Assembly: GCA_963663365.2 (NCBI GenBank)
Contig: CAXXIH010000005.1
Coordinates: 124,001-188,000 of the forward strand
Direction of reading: 5' to 3'
Source of the DNA: G963663365 sp963663365
GTDB lineage: Bacteria > Hinthialibacterota > Hinthialibacteria > Hinthialibacterales > G963663365
DNA length: 64,000 bases
Positions 34,907 to 44,440 of this stretch are shown one piece after another. Position 1 is the first letter of the stretch. Every line of letters starts with the position of its first letter. The translations under genes were made by a program, and so were the position numbers. The notes beneath the pieces were generated by a model. The model ran no database searches. It was not told the origin of the DNA and saw nothing but the letters and a program-made list of their open reading frames with translations.

Positions 34907-37513
34907 ATGCGTCTTGTTGTCTTGGTTTCTATAACCATATTCAGTATTGCCGGTAACGCCTTCAGCGAAATCCCGGTTTACAATGCCGAACCAACCGAAG
35001 AGTTTCTTCAAACATGGCTGCTGTGCGGTCCATTCCCCAATCCTCCTGATAAGGACGGCCTTAGAAATACACGAGATCTGCCGGGATTTTATAACGATTA
35101 TCTTAAAGAACATGGCGGAGAAACCGGTTTAGAGGTTCAAGAGGGACAAGTCGAAACTTACGACGGCGGCGAAGCCAAGTGGATTCATCACAAAACGGAC
35201 GATTACGCTGTTGATCTCGATGCTGTTATTTCCCGTAGTGATAATGTTCTGGCTTATGCCTATTGCGAGATCGAATCAAAAGAGTCCTGTGCGCGTACAT
35301 TGGCTTTGGGCAGCAACGATGGTATCCGCGTGTGGCTGAATGGGCTGCAGGTTTGGGATTTGCCTGTTCCACGCGGCATAAAAAAAGACAACGACCTCGT
35401 TCCCATCGTTCTAAAAAAAGGGCGCAACACGCTTCTTCTTAAAGTGGAAGAAGGCAGTGGCAGTTGGGGATTCTGCTGCCGCCTATTGGATTTCGACCCC
35501 CAAATGTATGCCAACCAGGCCGGTTTATTGCGGCTTGTGACCGATGCCGAGGGTGTACCCCGCTTTCGGATCGGCTGGGCCGGGTCACCCTGGTCCGATG
35601 CCGCATCGAAGCAGCTCATTCAGCGCATCGACTTCAAAGTAATTTCCGCCCAGCCTCCCCAGCAGGTTATCTGGCAAGGTCAGTGGTCCGGCAAAAACCT
35701 GCAAGCGATTCCTGTGGATACAAAAGAATACGGTGAATACATACTCCAAATGCATGTCGATCTTGCGGGTGACTTGGTTCACGAGCAAACCATACCCTTC
35801 ACCGCCGGACCGCGTGTGGAATACACCCTTTTTGATAAGAGCAAAACCGATTACCGCATCGTGATCGCCAAAGACGCCTCCGATTCCGAACAATGGGCGG
35901 CAAAAGAATTACAACATTGGCTTAAAGAAATTAGCGGCGCGGACTTCCCGTTGGCAGATGATTCTGAAGAATTTTCAGAGCAATCCATCCTCGTCGGCTT
36001 TACCAAACATACTCAAGCGCTGCTAAACAAGAACGGCCGGACAATCCCCCGTCCCGCCGTTCTGGATGAATCATTCACCTATAAAAACTTCGGTCCCACC
36101 ATTGCCATTTGGGGGGGAAGCCAACGCGGGACGCTTTATGGCGTGATGACTTTTCTTGAGCGTGAATTCGGTTGCCGGTGGTACACTCCGCGCGTAACCG
36201 TAATACCCAAAAAAGAAACCAGTCATTTCCATTGCTTACTTCACACCGATGCCCCCGGTATCCGTGTACGTAACGATTTCTACTTTGAGGCTTTCGAACC
36301 GATCTGGGCTGCGCGCAACAAGATCAATGGCGCCATGTCATACCGGGAACAGCCGGGAGGTGTCGAGGGTTATTGGGCTGTGCATACGTTTTATCCTTTA
36401 ATGCCACCCGATGAATTCTTTGCCGATCATCCCGAGTACTACAGTCTGATTGACGGCAAACGCATCTATGACCATGCTCAGCTCTGCCTGACCAATCCTG
36501 ATGTACTCAAGATCATTACGGAACGAATTAGAAAGACAATCCGTGAAAATCCGCAATACTTGATCTATTCCGTCTCACAAAACGACTGGCATAATCCCTG
36601 CCAATGCGAAAAATGCCAAGCCATTGCAAAGCGCGAAGAGAGCGAATCCGGGCCGCTGATTTGGTTTGTTAATCAAGTCGCTGAGGCCATCGAAGACGAA
36701 TTCCCCGACAAATATATCGGGACGTTGGCCTACCAATACACCCGTAAACCCTGCAAAACCATTAAACCGCGCGAAAATGTCGTTATCCGGCTATGCAGCA
36801 TCGAATGTTGTTTTTCACACGACTTCCATAGTTGTCCGGAAAACGAATCGTTTCTGGCAGACATTCAGGGTTGGGCAAAAATCGCGCCGCATCTCTATAT
36901 CTGGGATTATGTCGTCAATTTCTCATATTACATTATGCCCTACCCCAACTTTTATGTGCTGCAATCGAACTTGAAAACCTTCCGTGACCACAACGCAATC
37001 GGGATCATGGAGCAAGCCGCCTATCAAAGCCGCGGCGGCGAATTCTCCGAGTTACGGGCCTATCTATTGTCCAAGCTCCTTTGGAATCCCGAATGTGATG
37101 TCCAGCATGTGATCAACGATTTCATGCTGGGTTATTACGGACGGAGCGGCCAATACGTACGGGCCTATTTCGATCTGCTCCACAATCAAGTCACACCGGA
37201 CACGCACATCCATTTGGGGCTGAAACCCGATGACATGATCTTCAGTGACAAATTCGTTCGCGAGGCTTTGGCAATTTTTGAACAGGCCAAAATCGTGGCG
37301 GATAATGAAGAAATTATGCACCGCGTCGAGATGGCCTCGTTACCGGTGCTTTATCTGCACTGTAAACGAACCCCGGAACAAGCCATTCGGGATGGCAGTT
37401 ATGACCTGTTCTGCACAGTTGCTGAACGTGAAGGAATTACCCACTACCAAGAGCAAGGCGCGATTCCTCGCAGACAATTCCACAGCGAAATGGAGGCGTA
37501 CAGGAAAAAATAG
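34907..37513 (+). CDS. Secreted DUF4838 glycoside-hydrolase-like protein
   Basis: An 868-residue exported protein with a signal peptide (RLVVLVSITIFSIAGNAFS, cleavage near 20). Residues ~30-190 look like a beta-sandwich carbohydrate-binding module (LALGSNDGIRVWLNG, LLLKVEEGSGSWGF). Residues ~310-400 resemble the N-terminal domain of GH67/GH20-type enzymes (WAAKELQHWLKEISG, GTLYGVMTFLEREFGCRWYTP). Then comes the DUF4838 core with YSVSQNDWHNPCQCEKCQ and LWNPECDVQHVINDFMLGYYG near the end. DUF4838 proteins are predicted TIM-barrel glycosidases; no activity can be assigned here. AAAGGAG is 9 bp before the ATG. Its stop is 27 bp from the convergent kdsB gene. Confidence 0.85.
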   Translation: MRLVVLVSITIFSIAGNAFSEIPVYNAEPTEEFLQTWLLCGPFPNPPDKDGLRNTRDLPGFYNDYLKEHGGETGLEVQEGQVETYDGGEAKWIHHKTDDYAVDLDAVISRSDNVLAYAYCEIESKESCARTLALGSNDGIRVWLNGLQVWDLPVPRGIKKDNDLVPIVLKKGRNTLLLKVEEGSGSWGFCCRLLDFDPQMYANQAGLLRLVTDAEGVPRFRIGWAGSPWSDAASKQLIQRIDFKVISAQPPQQVIWQGQWSGKNLQAIPVDTKEYGEYILQMHVDLAGDLVHEQTIPFTAGPRVEYTLFDKSKTDYRIVIAKDASDSEQWAAKELQHWLKEISGADFPLADDSEEFSEQSILVGFTKHTQALLNKNGRTIPRPAVLDESFTYKNFGPTIAIWGGSQRGTLYGVMTFLEREFGCRWYTPRVTVIPKKETSHFHCLLHTDAPGIRVRNDFYFEAFEPIWAARNKINGAMSYREQPGGVEGYWAVHTFYPLMPPDEFFADHPEYYSLIDGKRIYDHAQLCLTNPDVLKIITERIRKTIRENPQYLIYSVSQNDWHNPCQCEKCQAIAKREESESGPLIWFVNQVAEAIEDEFPDKYIGTLAYQYTRKPCKTIKPRENVVIRLCSIECCFSHDFHSCPENESFLADIQGWAKIAPHLYIWDYVVNFSYYIMPYPNFYVLQSNLKTFRDHNAIGIMEQAAYQSRGGEFSELRAYLLSKLLWNPECDVQHVINDFMLGYYGRSGQYVRAYFDLLHNQVTPDTHIHLGLKPDDMIFSDKFVREALAIFEQAKIVADNEEIMHRVEMASLPVLYLHCKRTPEQAIRDGSYDLFCTVAEREGITHYQEQGAIPRRQFHSEMEAYRKK

Positions 37514-37540
37514 ACTACAATCCGGCAACCATTTTTGCGA

Positions 37541-38317
37541 TTATGTCAACGCATCTTCCCCGCGTTCGCGTAACATCGCTTCCGCTCGGACCACATCTTC
37601 AGGAGTGTCGATCGAGCATCCATTGAATTCGGAGTCTTCGGCTGCGGTCTTTACGACTTTTATCCGGTAGCCGTGCTCCAATACCCGCAACTGCTCCAAG
37701 GATTCTTCGCGTTCCAGTGGAGTCGGCGCCAAATTCGCCAATGTTTTTAGAAAATCGCGCCGGTAAACATAGATGCCGATATGGTCGTAAATCGGGATTC
37801 CGGTCTTCTCGCGTGGATAAGGTATTATGGAGCGGGAAAAGTAAAGCGCAAAGCCATTGAGGTCTGTTACGGTCTTTACAATACCGGGGTCTTCATAATC
37901 TTCTTTGCGTTTGATGGGATAGATCGAGGTTCCCATAGGGATCGATGGATCTTCCAGCAATGGATCTACGATTTCATCAACCATGACCGGATGGAAAAAC
38001 GGCATATCTCCCTGAATATTAACCACAATATCCGGCTGGATTACGCCTTCTCGTTCCAGAATCTCCACTGTCTCGGCAATACGGTCCGTACCCGATGGAT
38101 GGTCCGGAGAAGTCAGAATCCCTCGTGCGCCGATCTTTTGCAGTTCGTCGACGATTCGCTGATCCTCTGTAGCCACACAAATAAAATCGAGTGTTTTACA
38201 CTTCAAAGCCTGCTCGTAAACGCGCTGTACCAAGCTCTTCCCCAAAATTGGAACAAGGGGTTTCCCGGGAAGTCGACTGGAACCATAACGGGCAGGGATA
38301 ACTCCGAGCACAGACAT
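37541..38317 (-). CDS. kdsB: 3-deoxy-manno-octulosonate cytidylyltransferase (CMP-Kdo synthetase)
   Basis: A 258-residue cytoplasmic enzyme that makes CMP-Kdo from Kdo and CTP for lipopolysaccharide inner core synthesis. It has the N-terminal VIPARYGSSRLPGKPL, VNIQGDMPF (family: VNVQGDEP; note M for E), YPREKTGIPIYDHIGIYVYRRDFL and LEQLRVLEHGYRI, and is of normal length. ATG 38317 is preferred to a GTG at 38329. The presence of kdsB indicates a Gram-negative outer membrane with Kdo. It is isolated from other LPS genes, between a DUF4838 gene and an unknown enzyme. Confidence 0.93.
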   Translation of the reverse strand: MSVLGVIPARYGSSRLPGKPLVPILGKSLVQRVYEQALKCKTLDFICVATEDQRIVDELQKIGARGILTSPDHPSGTDRIAETVEILEREGVIQPDIVVNIQGDMPFFHPVMVDEIVDPLLEDPSIPMGTSIYPIKRKEDYEDPGIVKTVTDLNGFALYFSRSIIPYPREKTGIPIYDHIGIYVYRRDFLKTLANLAPTPLEREESLEQLRVLEHGYRIKVVKTAAEDSEFNGCSIDTPEDVVRAEAMLRERGEDALT

Positions 38318-38702
38318 AGCCTTATTCACCTTTCTTAATCTATTAACATCTGGAAGATTATTTTCCCGTAAAATCTCGCCACAAGAGCAATTATCTTCAA
38401 GATAATCTAGTTGAAGCCGGGTGGCAACATAGTTGTTCGGTATTCCCGCCGCAATTGTACAGCCGCCGGATCTGTACCTGACAGAATCCGAATAAGGTTG
38501 CCTTTACGGAATTGGAGCGGCGCAAATATTCAGACCGGACATCCCCAACAACATAGTTGACGCAGGCTAAAACACGGTTTAAGGTCCAACTGCAGCCCGC
38601 CTTTACCCAAATGGCCCAGGGGACCCAGGGGCAATAAATGGGAATTACCGTTCAAAAATATTGGCGGCTTTTATGATTAAAAGATTTTGGAGAATCCAGG
38701 CC
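38318..38702. other. Intergenic region without recognised gene
   Basis: A 385 bp divergent gap between kdsB and the next gene. The 11 bp palindromic word CAACATAGTTG occurs twice (38425-38435 and 38549-38559). Otherwise I see no gene, terminator or RNA motif. Confidence 0.5.
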
Positions 38703-39911
38703 ATGAAAACACCCCGGCAAAGCATCGATGCACTCTATAATTCCATGGAACCGGCAGCGCAAAAACGGATCGACACAACCGTCGACATTTTGTGCGATGT
38801 AAAAGAAAAAGGCGGCAAGATCGCCGTTGTCACAGGCAGCGGCCCCAATGTCCATGAGGGTGTAACAACACTTCTTGCGGAATTGATGCGGGTTGGGGTC
38901 GTTGATGGCATCACAACCAGTTCTGCCGTAATTGCTCATGAAATGGGCGGCGTGCTGGATAAAGTAAAGCGTATTGACGGAACATTATTGCGGGTCGATA
39001 AAAAACTCCTGCCACGGGGCAATACATTCGAATTTACGGTTATGTCTCCGGAAGCGCTCGATGCAATCGAACAGGACATCGAACTCGACCGGGATTTGCT
39101 TGCGGCCGGCGAAAAGGTTCAAGGCAGCGTTATCATTAAGGCCGCCGGCAATATGGCCTATCCCATGGGGTTATGGACAGAAATGATGGCCGAGCGGATT
39201 AAGGCCGAGGCACAACAGTGCGAGGTTTCCTTCGAGGCCATTGCAGGAAAATACGCCGATGAGCGCACCATGCTTGGGCAAGGCGCCCGGCGCGGTTTAC
39301 CGGTTCTTGTCACCATCCCCCAACTCGTCGGCGGTGGAGCGGTCGGCCTATCGGTAGGCGATAGCATCTCAATCACACGGCGCGCTCGTCAAATCGCCGA
39401 CCTAATGGCTTCAGCCGATGTCATTATTGAATCCGCGGTGGCCCTAACACAAGAAATCCACGATGGCCCGTTTGAAATCCACACAGGACATGGAATTTGG
39501 GCCGGGTGGCAGGGAGCGCCGACATACACCCTCGAAGGGAAACGCCTGCTCCGCTTCGATCTCGATCCTGCTTTGGATCGCGCATGGCAATTCGAGCGCG
39601 ATTCCGAGACCGTCCAGCAGGCTATTGATAAGGGGCTCCCTAAAACCAAACTGATGAATATTCCTTTCCGGATGGAAATGTCCGGCTTTGCCCGCTTAGA
39701 AGGAAGTCTGCCTGTTATCGGTGATATCGGCGTGATTTGGCCGATTGTGGCTTCACGCTTAGAAGAGCGCTTGGGATTGGATTTGGAATTTCTATCAGCC
39801 CCGCAGCAGACACCGGAAGGCCAACAAATGCGCGAATGGATCGTGGATGGCATTCAGCCCATTTCGCGCGTGCCGGAATTGAGCTCCAAATCGGCGGCTG
39901 AGGTCTCATAG
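38703..39911 (+). CDS. Conserved-looking cytoplasmic protein of unknown function (deoxyhypusine-synthase-like N-terminus?)
   Basis: A 402-residue soluble protein that I do not recognise with certainty. The segment GGKIAVVTGSGPNVHEGVTT..LMRVGVVDGITTSSAVIAHEM has the alternating strand-glycine-helix pattern of Rossmann-like folds and resembles the deoxyhypusine-synthase/LOR-SDH-type NAD-binding region; a later GQGARRGLPVLVTIPQLVGGGAVGLSVGDS adds a second glycine-rich block. No signal peptide or membrane helix. The ATG at 38703 has GGAG 10 bp upstream; earlier starts (TTG 38661, ATG 38673) are poorer. It precedes a solute symporter gene on the same strand by 257 bp and might process the imported compound; that is inference. 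Confidence 0.6.
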   Translation: MKTPRQSIDALYNSMEPAAQKRIDTTVDILCDVKEKGGKIAVVTGSGPNVHEGVTTLLAELMRVGVVDGITTSSAVIAHEMGGVLDKVKRIDGTLLRVDKKLLPRGNTFEFTVMSPEALDAIEQDIELDRDLLAAGEKVQGSVIIKAAGNMAYPMGLWTEMMAERIKAEAQQCEVSFEAIAGKYADERTMLGQGARRGLPVLVTIPQLVGGGAVGLSVGDSISITRRARQIADLMASADVIIESAVALTQEIHDGPFEIHTGHGIWAGWQGAPTYTLEGKRLLRFDLDPALDRAWQFERDSETVQQAIDKGLPKTKLMNIPFRMEMSGFARLEGSLPVIGDIGVIWPIVASRLEERLGLDLEFLSAPQQTPEGQQMREWIVDGIQPISRVPELSSKSAAEVS

Positions 39912-40168
39912 CGAGAGACTTCTAAACATAAGGCCCGGACAAGTCCTCGGCGCCCGAATCAAGCCGTCGAATAAGGGACTTATTGATTTGCGCAATACGT
40001 ATTATCATGGCCCTGTCAACAAATCCGCCTCAACCCTCATGGAGTAAAGGCACTACAAGATCTAAAAACAAACTCTGCTGGCACTTTCAAACCGCCTTTA
40101 TTTGGGTGATGGCTCATTTACGGCTCACAATGCGCCAAGGAGTACAAAAGCAGAGTCGGAGGTAAAGC

Positions 40169-41698
40169 ATGCTAACCAAATTGGGATTTATCGATACGAG
40201 CATCCTTGTTGTATATGCTCTCGTGTTAATCGGAATGGGGATTTATTTATTCCGCAAGAGTGGGACCTCTGAAGAATTCATGGTGGCCGCCAGAAGCATT
40301 CCCGCATGGGCGGCGGGCCTCGCCGTGATGAGTGCCTACACAAGCAGCATCTCCTATATCGCCACGCCGGGCAAAGCATTCGATGACAACTGGCATCCGC
40401 TCATTTTCGCCTTAACGATTTTTCCGATCGCGTGGATAACCTGCAAGTATGTTATTCCATACTATCGTCAGATGGGTCTCATCTCGGTTTATGAGTTTTT
40501 AGAGACCCGCTTGGGACCCTGGGCTCGTATCTATTCGGCCGTCTCGTTCATCTTATATGAAATCGGACGGGTTGCAGTTATTTTGTATCTTGTCGCGCTG
40601 CTCCTCACCAAAGTTGTTCCGATGGGCATCGTGCCGCTAATTCTAATCGTCGGTGCAATCACGATTATTTATACGTTACTGGGGGGTATGGAAGCCGTCA
40701 TTTGGACCGATGTCATGCAGTCAGCCATTATGCTGGTTGGTGTCATTTTCTGCGCCGGTGCGCTGACAATTTATACATTCTCTCAACCGGATTATCTGAT
40801 TCAAACCGCCTTTGAACAAAAAAAATTCGGTCTTGGAAACTGGCATCTAGATCTTACGGAACGAACAATCTGGGTCATGATTATCTATGGCATAGTCGAA
40901 AATCTCCGGAACTTGATCGCCGATCAAAATTATGTCCAGAAATACGCGTCCGTGGCAACCGAAGCCGAAGCAAAACGTTCGATCTGGATTGCAATGCTGA
41001 TCTACATTCCCCTAACAGCTGTCTTTCTGTATATCGGAACAACCCTATTTGCTTTTTATTCCGATGTTCCGGGTGGTCATCCTCATCCCGCATTTGCAAA
41101 GGGCGATGAAGTCTTCCCCTATTTCATTGCGACCACGGTTCCCGTAGGCCTAAAAGGACTTATCATTGCAGCCATCGTGGCTGCTGCCATGAGCACAGTA
41201 GACTCTACACTCAACTGCTCAGCAACAGTTTCATTGCTTGATTTCAAAAAAAGATTCTTTAAGCCCGATATCAGCGAGGCCGAAAGCCTTCGTTTCCTGC
41301 GCGTTTCAACCGTCGTTTGGGGAATCATCGGCACCCTCTTTGCTCTAGCGATGATTAAGGCTAAGAGCGCCTTGGACATATGGTGGGAAATCGCCGGTAT
41401 ATTCGGAGGCGGGATGCTCGGTTTGTTCCTCCTCGCATTGTTCCGTGCCAAGTTACGTACATGGCAAGGGATTATAGCCATTGTGGCCAGTGTCATCGTC
41501 ATCGTCTGGGGTGTTTTCTTCGATCAGCTCCTGAACTGGTTGGAGACCGCCCGGGCGATGGATGTGTCCGGCTGGCGCCCCTATGAATGCAAGATCGATG
41601 GCATTTTAGTCGGCGCGCTTGGAACGGCGATTATGCTGATTATTGCCGGTATTTTCAGCTGGACCAACAAAGATACTGTGGATTCCGGAACGGCATAA
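40169..41698 (+). CDS. Sodium:solute symporter (SSS family)
   Basis: A 509-residue inner-membrane transporter with about 13 hydrophobic segments. Family landmarks: AGLAVMSAYTSSISYIATPGKAF in the first helices, VYEFLETRLGPWARIYSAVSF (the GxxxxxEFLExRfg-type motif), GGMEAVIWTDVMQ and ADQNYVQKYASVATEAEAKRS, then AAIVAAAMSTVDSTLN with the sodium-site serines. SSS members import sugars, sialic acid, amino acids or organic acids with sodium. GGAGG lies 6 bp before the ATG. A strong terminator follows. The location next to glycan-degrading genes suggests a sugar or sugar acid substrate. Confidence 0.93.
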   Translation: MLTKLGFIDTSILVVYALVLIGMGIYLFRKSGTSEEFMVAARSIPAWAAGLAVMSAYTSSISYIATPGKAFDDNWHPLIFALTIFPIAWITCKYVIPYYRQMGLISVYEFLETRLGPWARIYSAVSFILYEIGRVAVILYLVALLLTKVVPMGIVPLILIVGAITIIYTLLGGMEAVIWTDVMQSAIMLVGVIFCAGALTIYTFSQPDYLIQTAFEQKKFGLGNWHLDLTERTIWVMIIYGIVENLRNLIADQNYVQKYASVATEAEAKRSIWIAMLIYIPLTAVFLYIGTTLFAFYSDVPGGHPHPAFAKGDEVFPYFIATTVPVGLKGLIIAAIVAAAMSTVDSTLNCSATVSLLDFKKRFFKPDISEAESLRFLRVSTVVWGIIGTLFALAMIKAKSALDIWWEIAGIFGGGMLGLFLLALFRAKLRTWQGIIAIVASVIVIVWGVFFDQLLNWLETARAMDVSGWRPYECKIDGILVGALGTAIMLIIAGIFSWTNKDTVDSGTA

Positions 41699-41764
41699 GC
41701 CAATCACCTCGTCGGCTGCCGTTTTAAAAAGCCGGTTGTTGACAATCCTAAAAGAGAGCAAAAT

Positions 41765-41805
41765 GTTGAGACGTCACCATATGGGGCGTCTCAACTTTTT
41801 ATTTT
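41765..41805 (+). terminator. Rho-independent terminator after the symporter gene
   Basis: GTTGAGACG (41765-41773) pairs perfectly with CGTCTCAAC (41787-41795), followed by TTTTTATTTT. It ends only 36 bp before the next start codon on the same strand, so it separates the symporter from the gene at 41841 or acts as an attenuator. Confidence 0.88.
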
Positions 41806-41840
41806 GGGACCAATCTTCTTAGCTGCGAGGGAATGTCGCG

Positions 41841-44417
41841 ATGCTTACAAGTCTACAATCCACCTTCATCCTCTTCCTAGCAACGGCCGCCCTGGCCGCT
41901 GAGCAGCCGGTCGTTCAAGACTTCGAAATTCCGGCAAAAACCGCTGTTCCCTACACATATTGCATTGGATATATCGTCGATCCCCTCAAACCTTCGTTCC
42001 TAGAGGCGCTTCAAAACAGTCCCCCGGATCTTTATCACTTGGGTTTTCACACGCCTTTTAAATTCGGATTGGGACCGACCTACGGGTACGAACTTTTCAC
42101 GGATGAAATCCTGCCCCCCGGCGAAATCCCACGTGAGATCGAAAGAATCGAGCATTGCATCGCCGAAATGCGCAAAACGGGCATCGAACAAATTATCCCG
42201 TACGTCTACACCATGGCTTTTTTCGGTAATCCTGAAAAGAGATCGGGATTCTTCCATTACTATGACAATTGGAATGAGTACCGTGGCTATGGTTTAGGCC
42301 CCAAACCCGAGGCCGATCCAACGCTCTGGACACAAGCCCGGGGGCCTCATCCGTTGGGCGGAGGACCATCGGATGATGTCTTGCATTACGATCCATGCAT
42401 CAATCATCCTGCTTGGATGAACCATATTGATGTTGTAACCAAACAGCTGGCTCTGCTTGATTACGATGGGATGTTTTTCGATGTCAACACGCAATATTGT
42501 TATTGCCCTTACTGCCAGGAAAAATTCGACATCTATCTTCTTGAAAAGTATGGAAAGCAAGGACTTGTAGATATTTTTGGAACATCCAACCATCGTCAAA
42601 TCAATCTTTCCACAATCTATCGTGACTTTGAGAAAACCATCCTTGAGAACTTCCCACCCTACCTTAAAAAAATATGGAAAAAAGAAAAACTATCACGAAT
42701 TCTAGGCGTGACTGACTCCGGCGAAATCAAACTCGAAAACGATTGGAGGCTTCTACGCTGTTATATGCAGAACTCGCAAGCCGAATTCCCTCCGCTCCAC
42801 AATTTAAAACATCATCTCGATGAGACTTTTAGTGCGCACCAAATTGATGATGTTGACAATGAGATCAAGCAGGAATTCGCACAAACCGTGCTTCGTTATC
42901 ATTTTCATGAATATCTTGAAAGTAATTTCCTGGCGGAGATTCTTATCGCCCATTTCGGTTCGGATGATATCAAACGCCGTTGCTGCTCCGATCCCAAATC
43001 CATGCTGCTTTGGGTCGAGACACAACGCCTCTGGTGCAAAAGCATGTCTGCCATGCATGCCCGCTTAAAGACCATAGGACGCCAAGCCTTTGCCGAGAAA
43101 GGACGTGGAGGGGATTTCTATACCGTCGGCAATCTCGGACCGATTTCTACGGTTGATGCGCTAAACAAACGTCGTGTCGATGGAATCAATTTGATCGATT
43201 GGGCAAAGTCATCGGATATGCAGATGCTCGAAGAGATGCCGCAACCCGGATCGCTGGAGAGTGGCGCAATTATCTCGAATATCTTTGGCTTCCGTCTGGC
43301 AATGGCCGCGGGAACCCGCGTCGGAACGCTGCTTTATCGATCCACGGATGACAATGCCGCTGATTTATCCAACGCGGAAGCCGCGGCCGGCGGAGGTGGA
43401 GCGTTCATTCAACCCGGAACAGGAGCACCTGAATCACGGCGGCGCTGGAAAAAATTCTTTGCGGATTATGCCGATCTTTGGGATGACGGCGAATCGGCCG
43501 CCCGCGTCGGCATCTTATTTTGGGCTGATCAGGTCTTTTATGAATTTCCCGAGCATTTTGCCGCGGCCAAACGGCTTGTGCATGTCCTCTCGGAATCGCA
43601 AGTGCCTTTCGACCTTATTGTTGAAGATTCACTCTCACGGGTAGATCATTACGATCTCGTCTTTGCGCCAATGCTTCGCTATCTGAGCGATAGTCAAATT
43701 GAGAAGCTACTCGACTATGCCAGGCTGGGCGGGAACCTCGTAATCATCGAACCGTTCGGAACTGAAGATCAATACGCCCGCCCTCGTACGGAGACAACCT
43801 TGCCTGCAATTGATCCCCCAGGCGCTTTCCAAAATACAGCCTATGGGCAAGGGCGAATTTTCCGCTTGAATGATACGGAGGTTCCAGCGCGGCTTTCCGA
43901 CTTCTGGTGTCTTATGGAAGAACGCTCGAATACATTTATCTTAATGCGCGATTATATCGACTCCGTCCGCAAGGCCGACATTGCCAATGGTGTCGATCTC
44001 GGTCCGGCTTTCATACAAAAACTGGAGAAATGCTCCGGATTAAAACTACGCTGGTGCCCACCTGAAACGGATGCGGGCATCTATATTCATCCTTACCGTA
44101 TTCCCTCCAAGCGCCTGCGCCCTGAACGAATCGTTCTTCATGCGGTCAATTACCGCTTGCCGGTCTACGCGGATGAAGACAATGACAAACAGAAAGATCC
44201 GATGTGGCTCGGCAGCTGGTCAGGAGAGCCGGTCATAAATGAAAATGTCGCTATTCAAATCCCTATTCCGGATGGCTACACAGTTGCCGGAGTCACAGCC
44301 TATAGCCCAACCGAAGACGCAACAGCCCCGGCATGGAAATCCCAAAATGGATATCTGGACCTAAAACTTGGCTCGTTACGCACGTATCAGGCCGTAGTAA
44401 TCGATCTGGATTTCTGA
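41841..44417 (+). CDS. Secreted glycoside-hydrolase-like protein with GATase-like trimerisation domain
   Basis: An 858-residue exported protein (signal peptide STFILFLATAALA, cleavage near 20). The N-terminal half is a predicted TIM barrel of the hypothetical glycosyl-hydrolase-6 kind: MRKTGIEQIIPYVYT, LLDYDGMFFDVNTQYCYCPYCQEKF, the latter with a Cys-x-x-Cys pair typical of these proteins. Residues ~560-690 resemble the beta-galactosidase trimerisation domain (SESQVPFDLIVEDSL, YDLVFAPMLRYLSD, YARLGGNLVIIEPFG). A beta-rich tail follows. GAGGGA precedes the ATG by 8 bp. Function is probably extracellular or periplasmic glycan hydrolysis; the family is not assigned. Confidence 0.75.
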   Translation: MLTSLQSTFILFLATAALAAEQPVVQDFEIPAKTAVPYTYCIGYIVDPLKPSFLEALQNSPPDLYHLGFHTPFKFGLGPTYGYELFTDEILPPGEIPREIERIEHCIAEMRKTGIEQIIPYVYTMAFFGNPEKRSGFFHYYDNWNEYRGYGLGPKPEADPTLWTQARGPHPLGGGPSDDVLHYDPCINHPAWMNHIDVVTKQLALLDYDGMFFDVNTQYCYCPYCQEKFDIYLLEKYGKQGLVDIFGTSNHRQINLSTIYRDFEKTILENFPPYLKKIWKKEKLSRILGVTDSGEIKLENDWRLLRCYMQNSQAEFPPLHNLKHHLDETFSAHQIDDVDNEIKQEFAQTVLRYHFHEYLESNFLAEILIAHFGSDDIKRRCCSDPKSMLLWVETQRLWCKSMSAMHARLKTIGRQAFAEKGRGGDFYTVGNLGPISTVDALNKRRVDGINLIDWAKSSDMQMLEEMPQPGSLESGAIISNIFGFRLAMAAGTRVGTLLYRSTDDNAADLSNAEAAAGGGGAFIQPGTGAPESRRRWKKFFADYADLWDDGESAARVGILFWADQVFYEFPEHFAAAKRLVHVLSESQVPFDLIVEDSLSRVDHYDLVFAPMLRYLSDSQIEKLLDYARLGGNLVIIEPFGTEDQYARPRTETTLPAIDPPGAFQNTAYGQGRIFRLNDTEVPARLSDFWCLMEERSNTFILMRDYIDSVRKADIANGVDLGPAFIQKLEKCSGLKLRWCPPETDAGIYIHPYRIPSKRLRPERIVLHAVNYRLPVYADEDNDKQKDPMWLGSWSGEPVINENVAIQIPIPDGYTVAGVTAYSPTEDATAPAWKSQNGYLDLKLGSLRTYQAVVIDLDF

Positions 44418-44440
44418 TTGCCCGATTCACCGAAACGGTT

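Noticed and set aside
37541..38317. kdsB as part of an LPS operon with the unknown 38703 gene
   Set aside because: The two genes diverge across 385 bp and no other Kdo or lipid A gene is nearby, so joint function is not supported.
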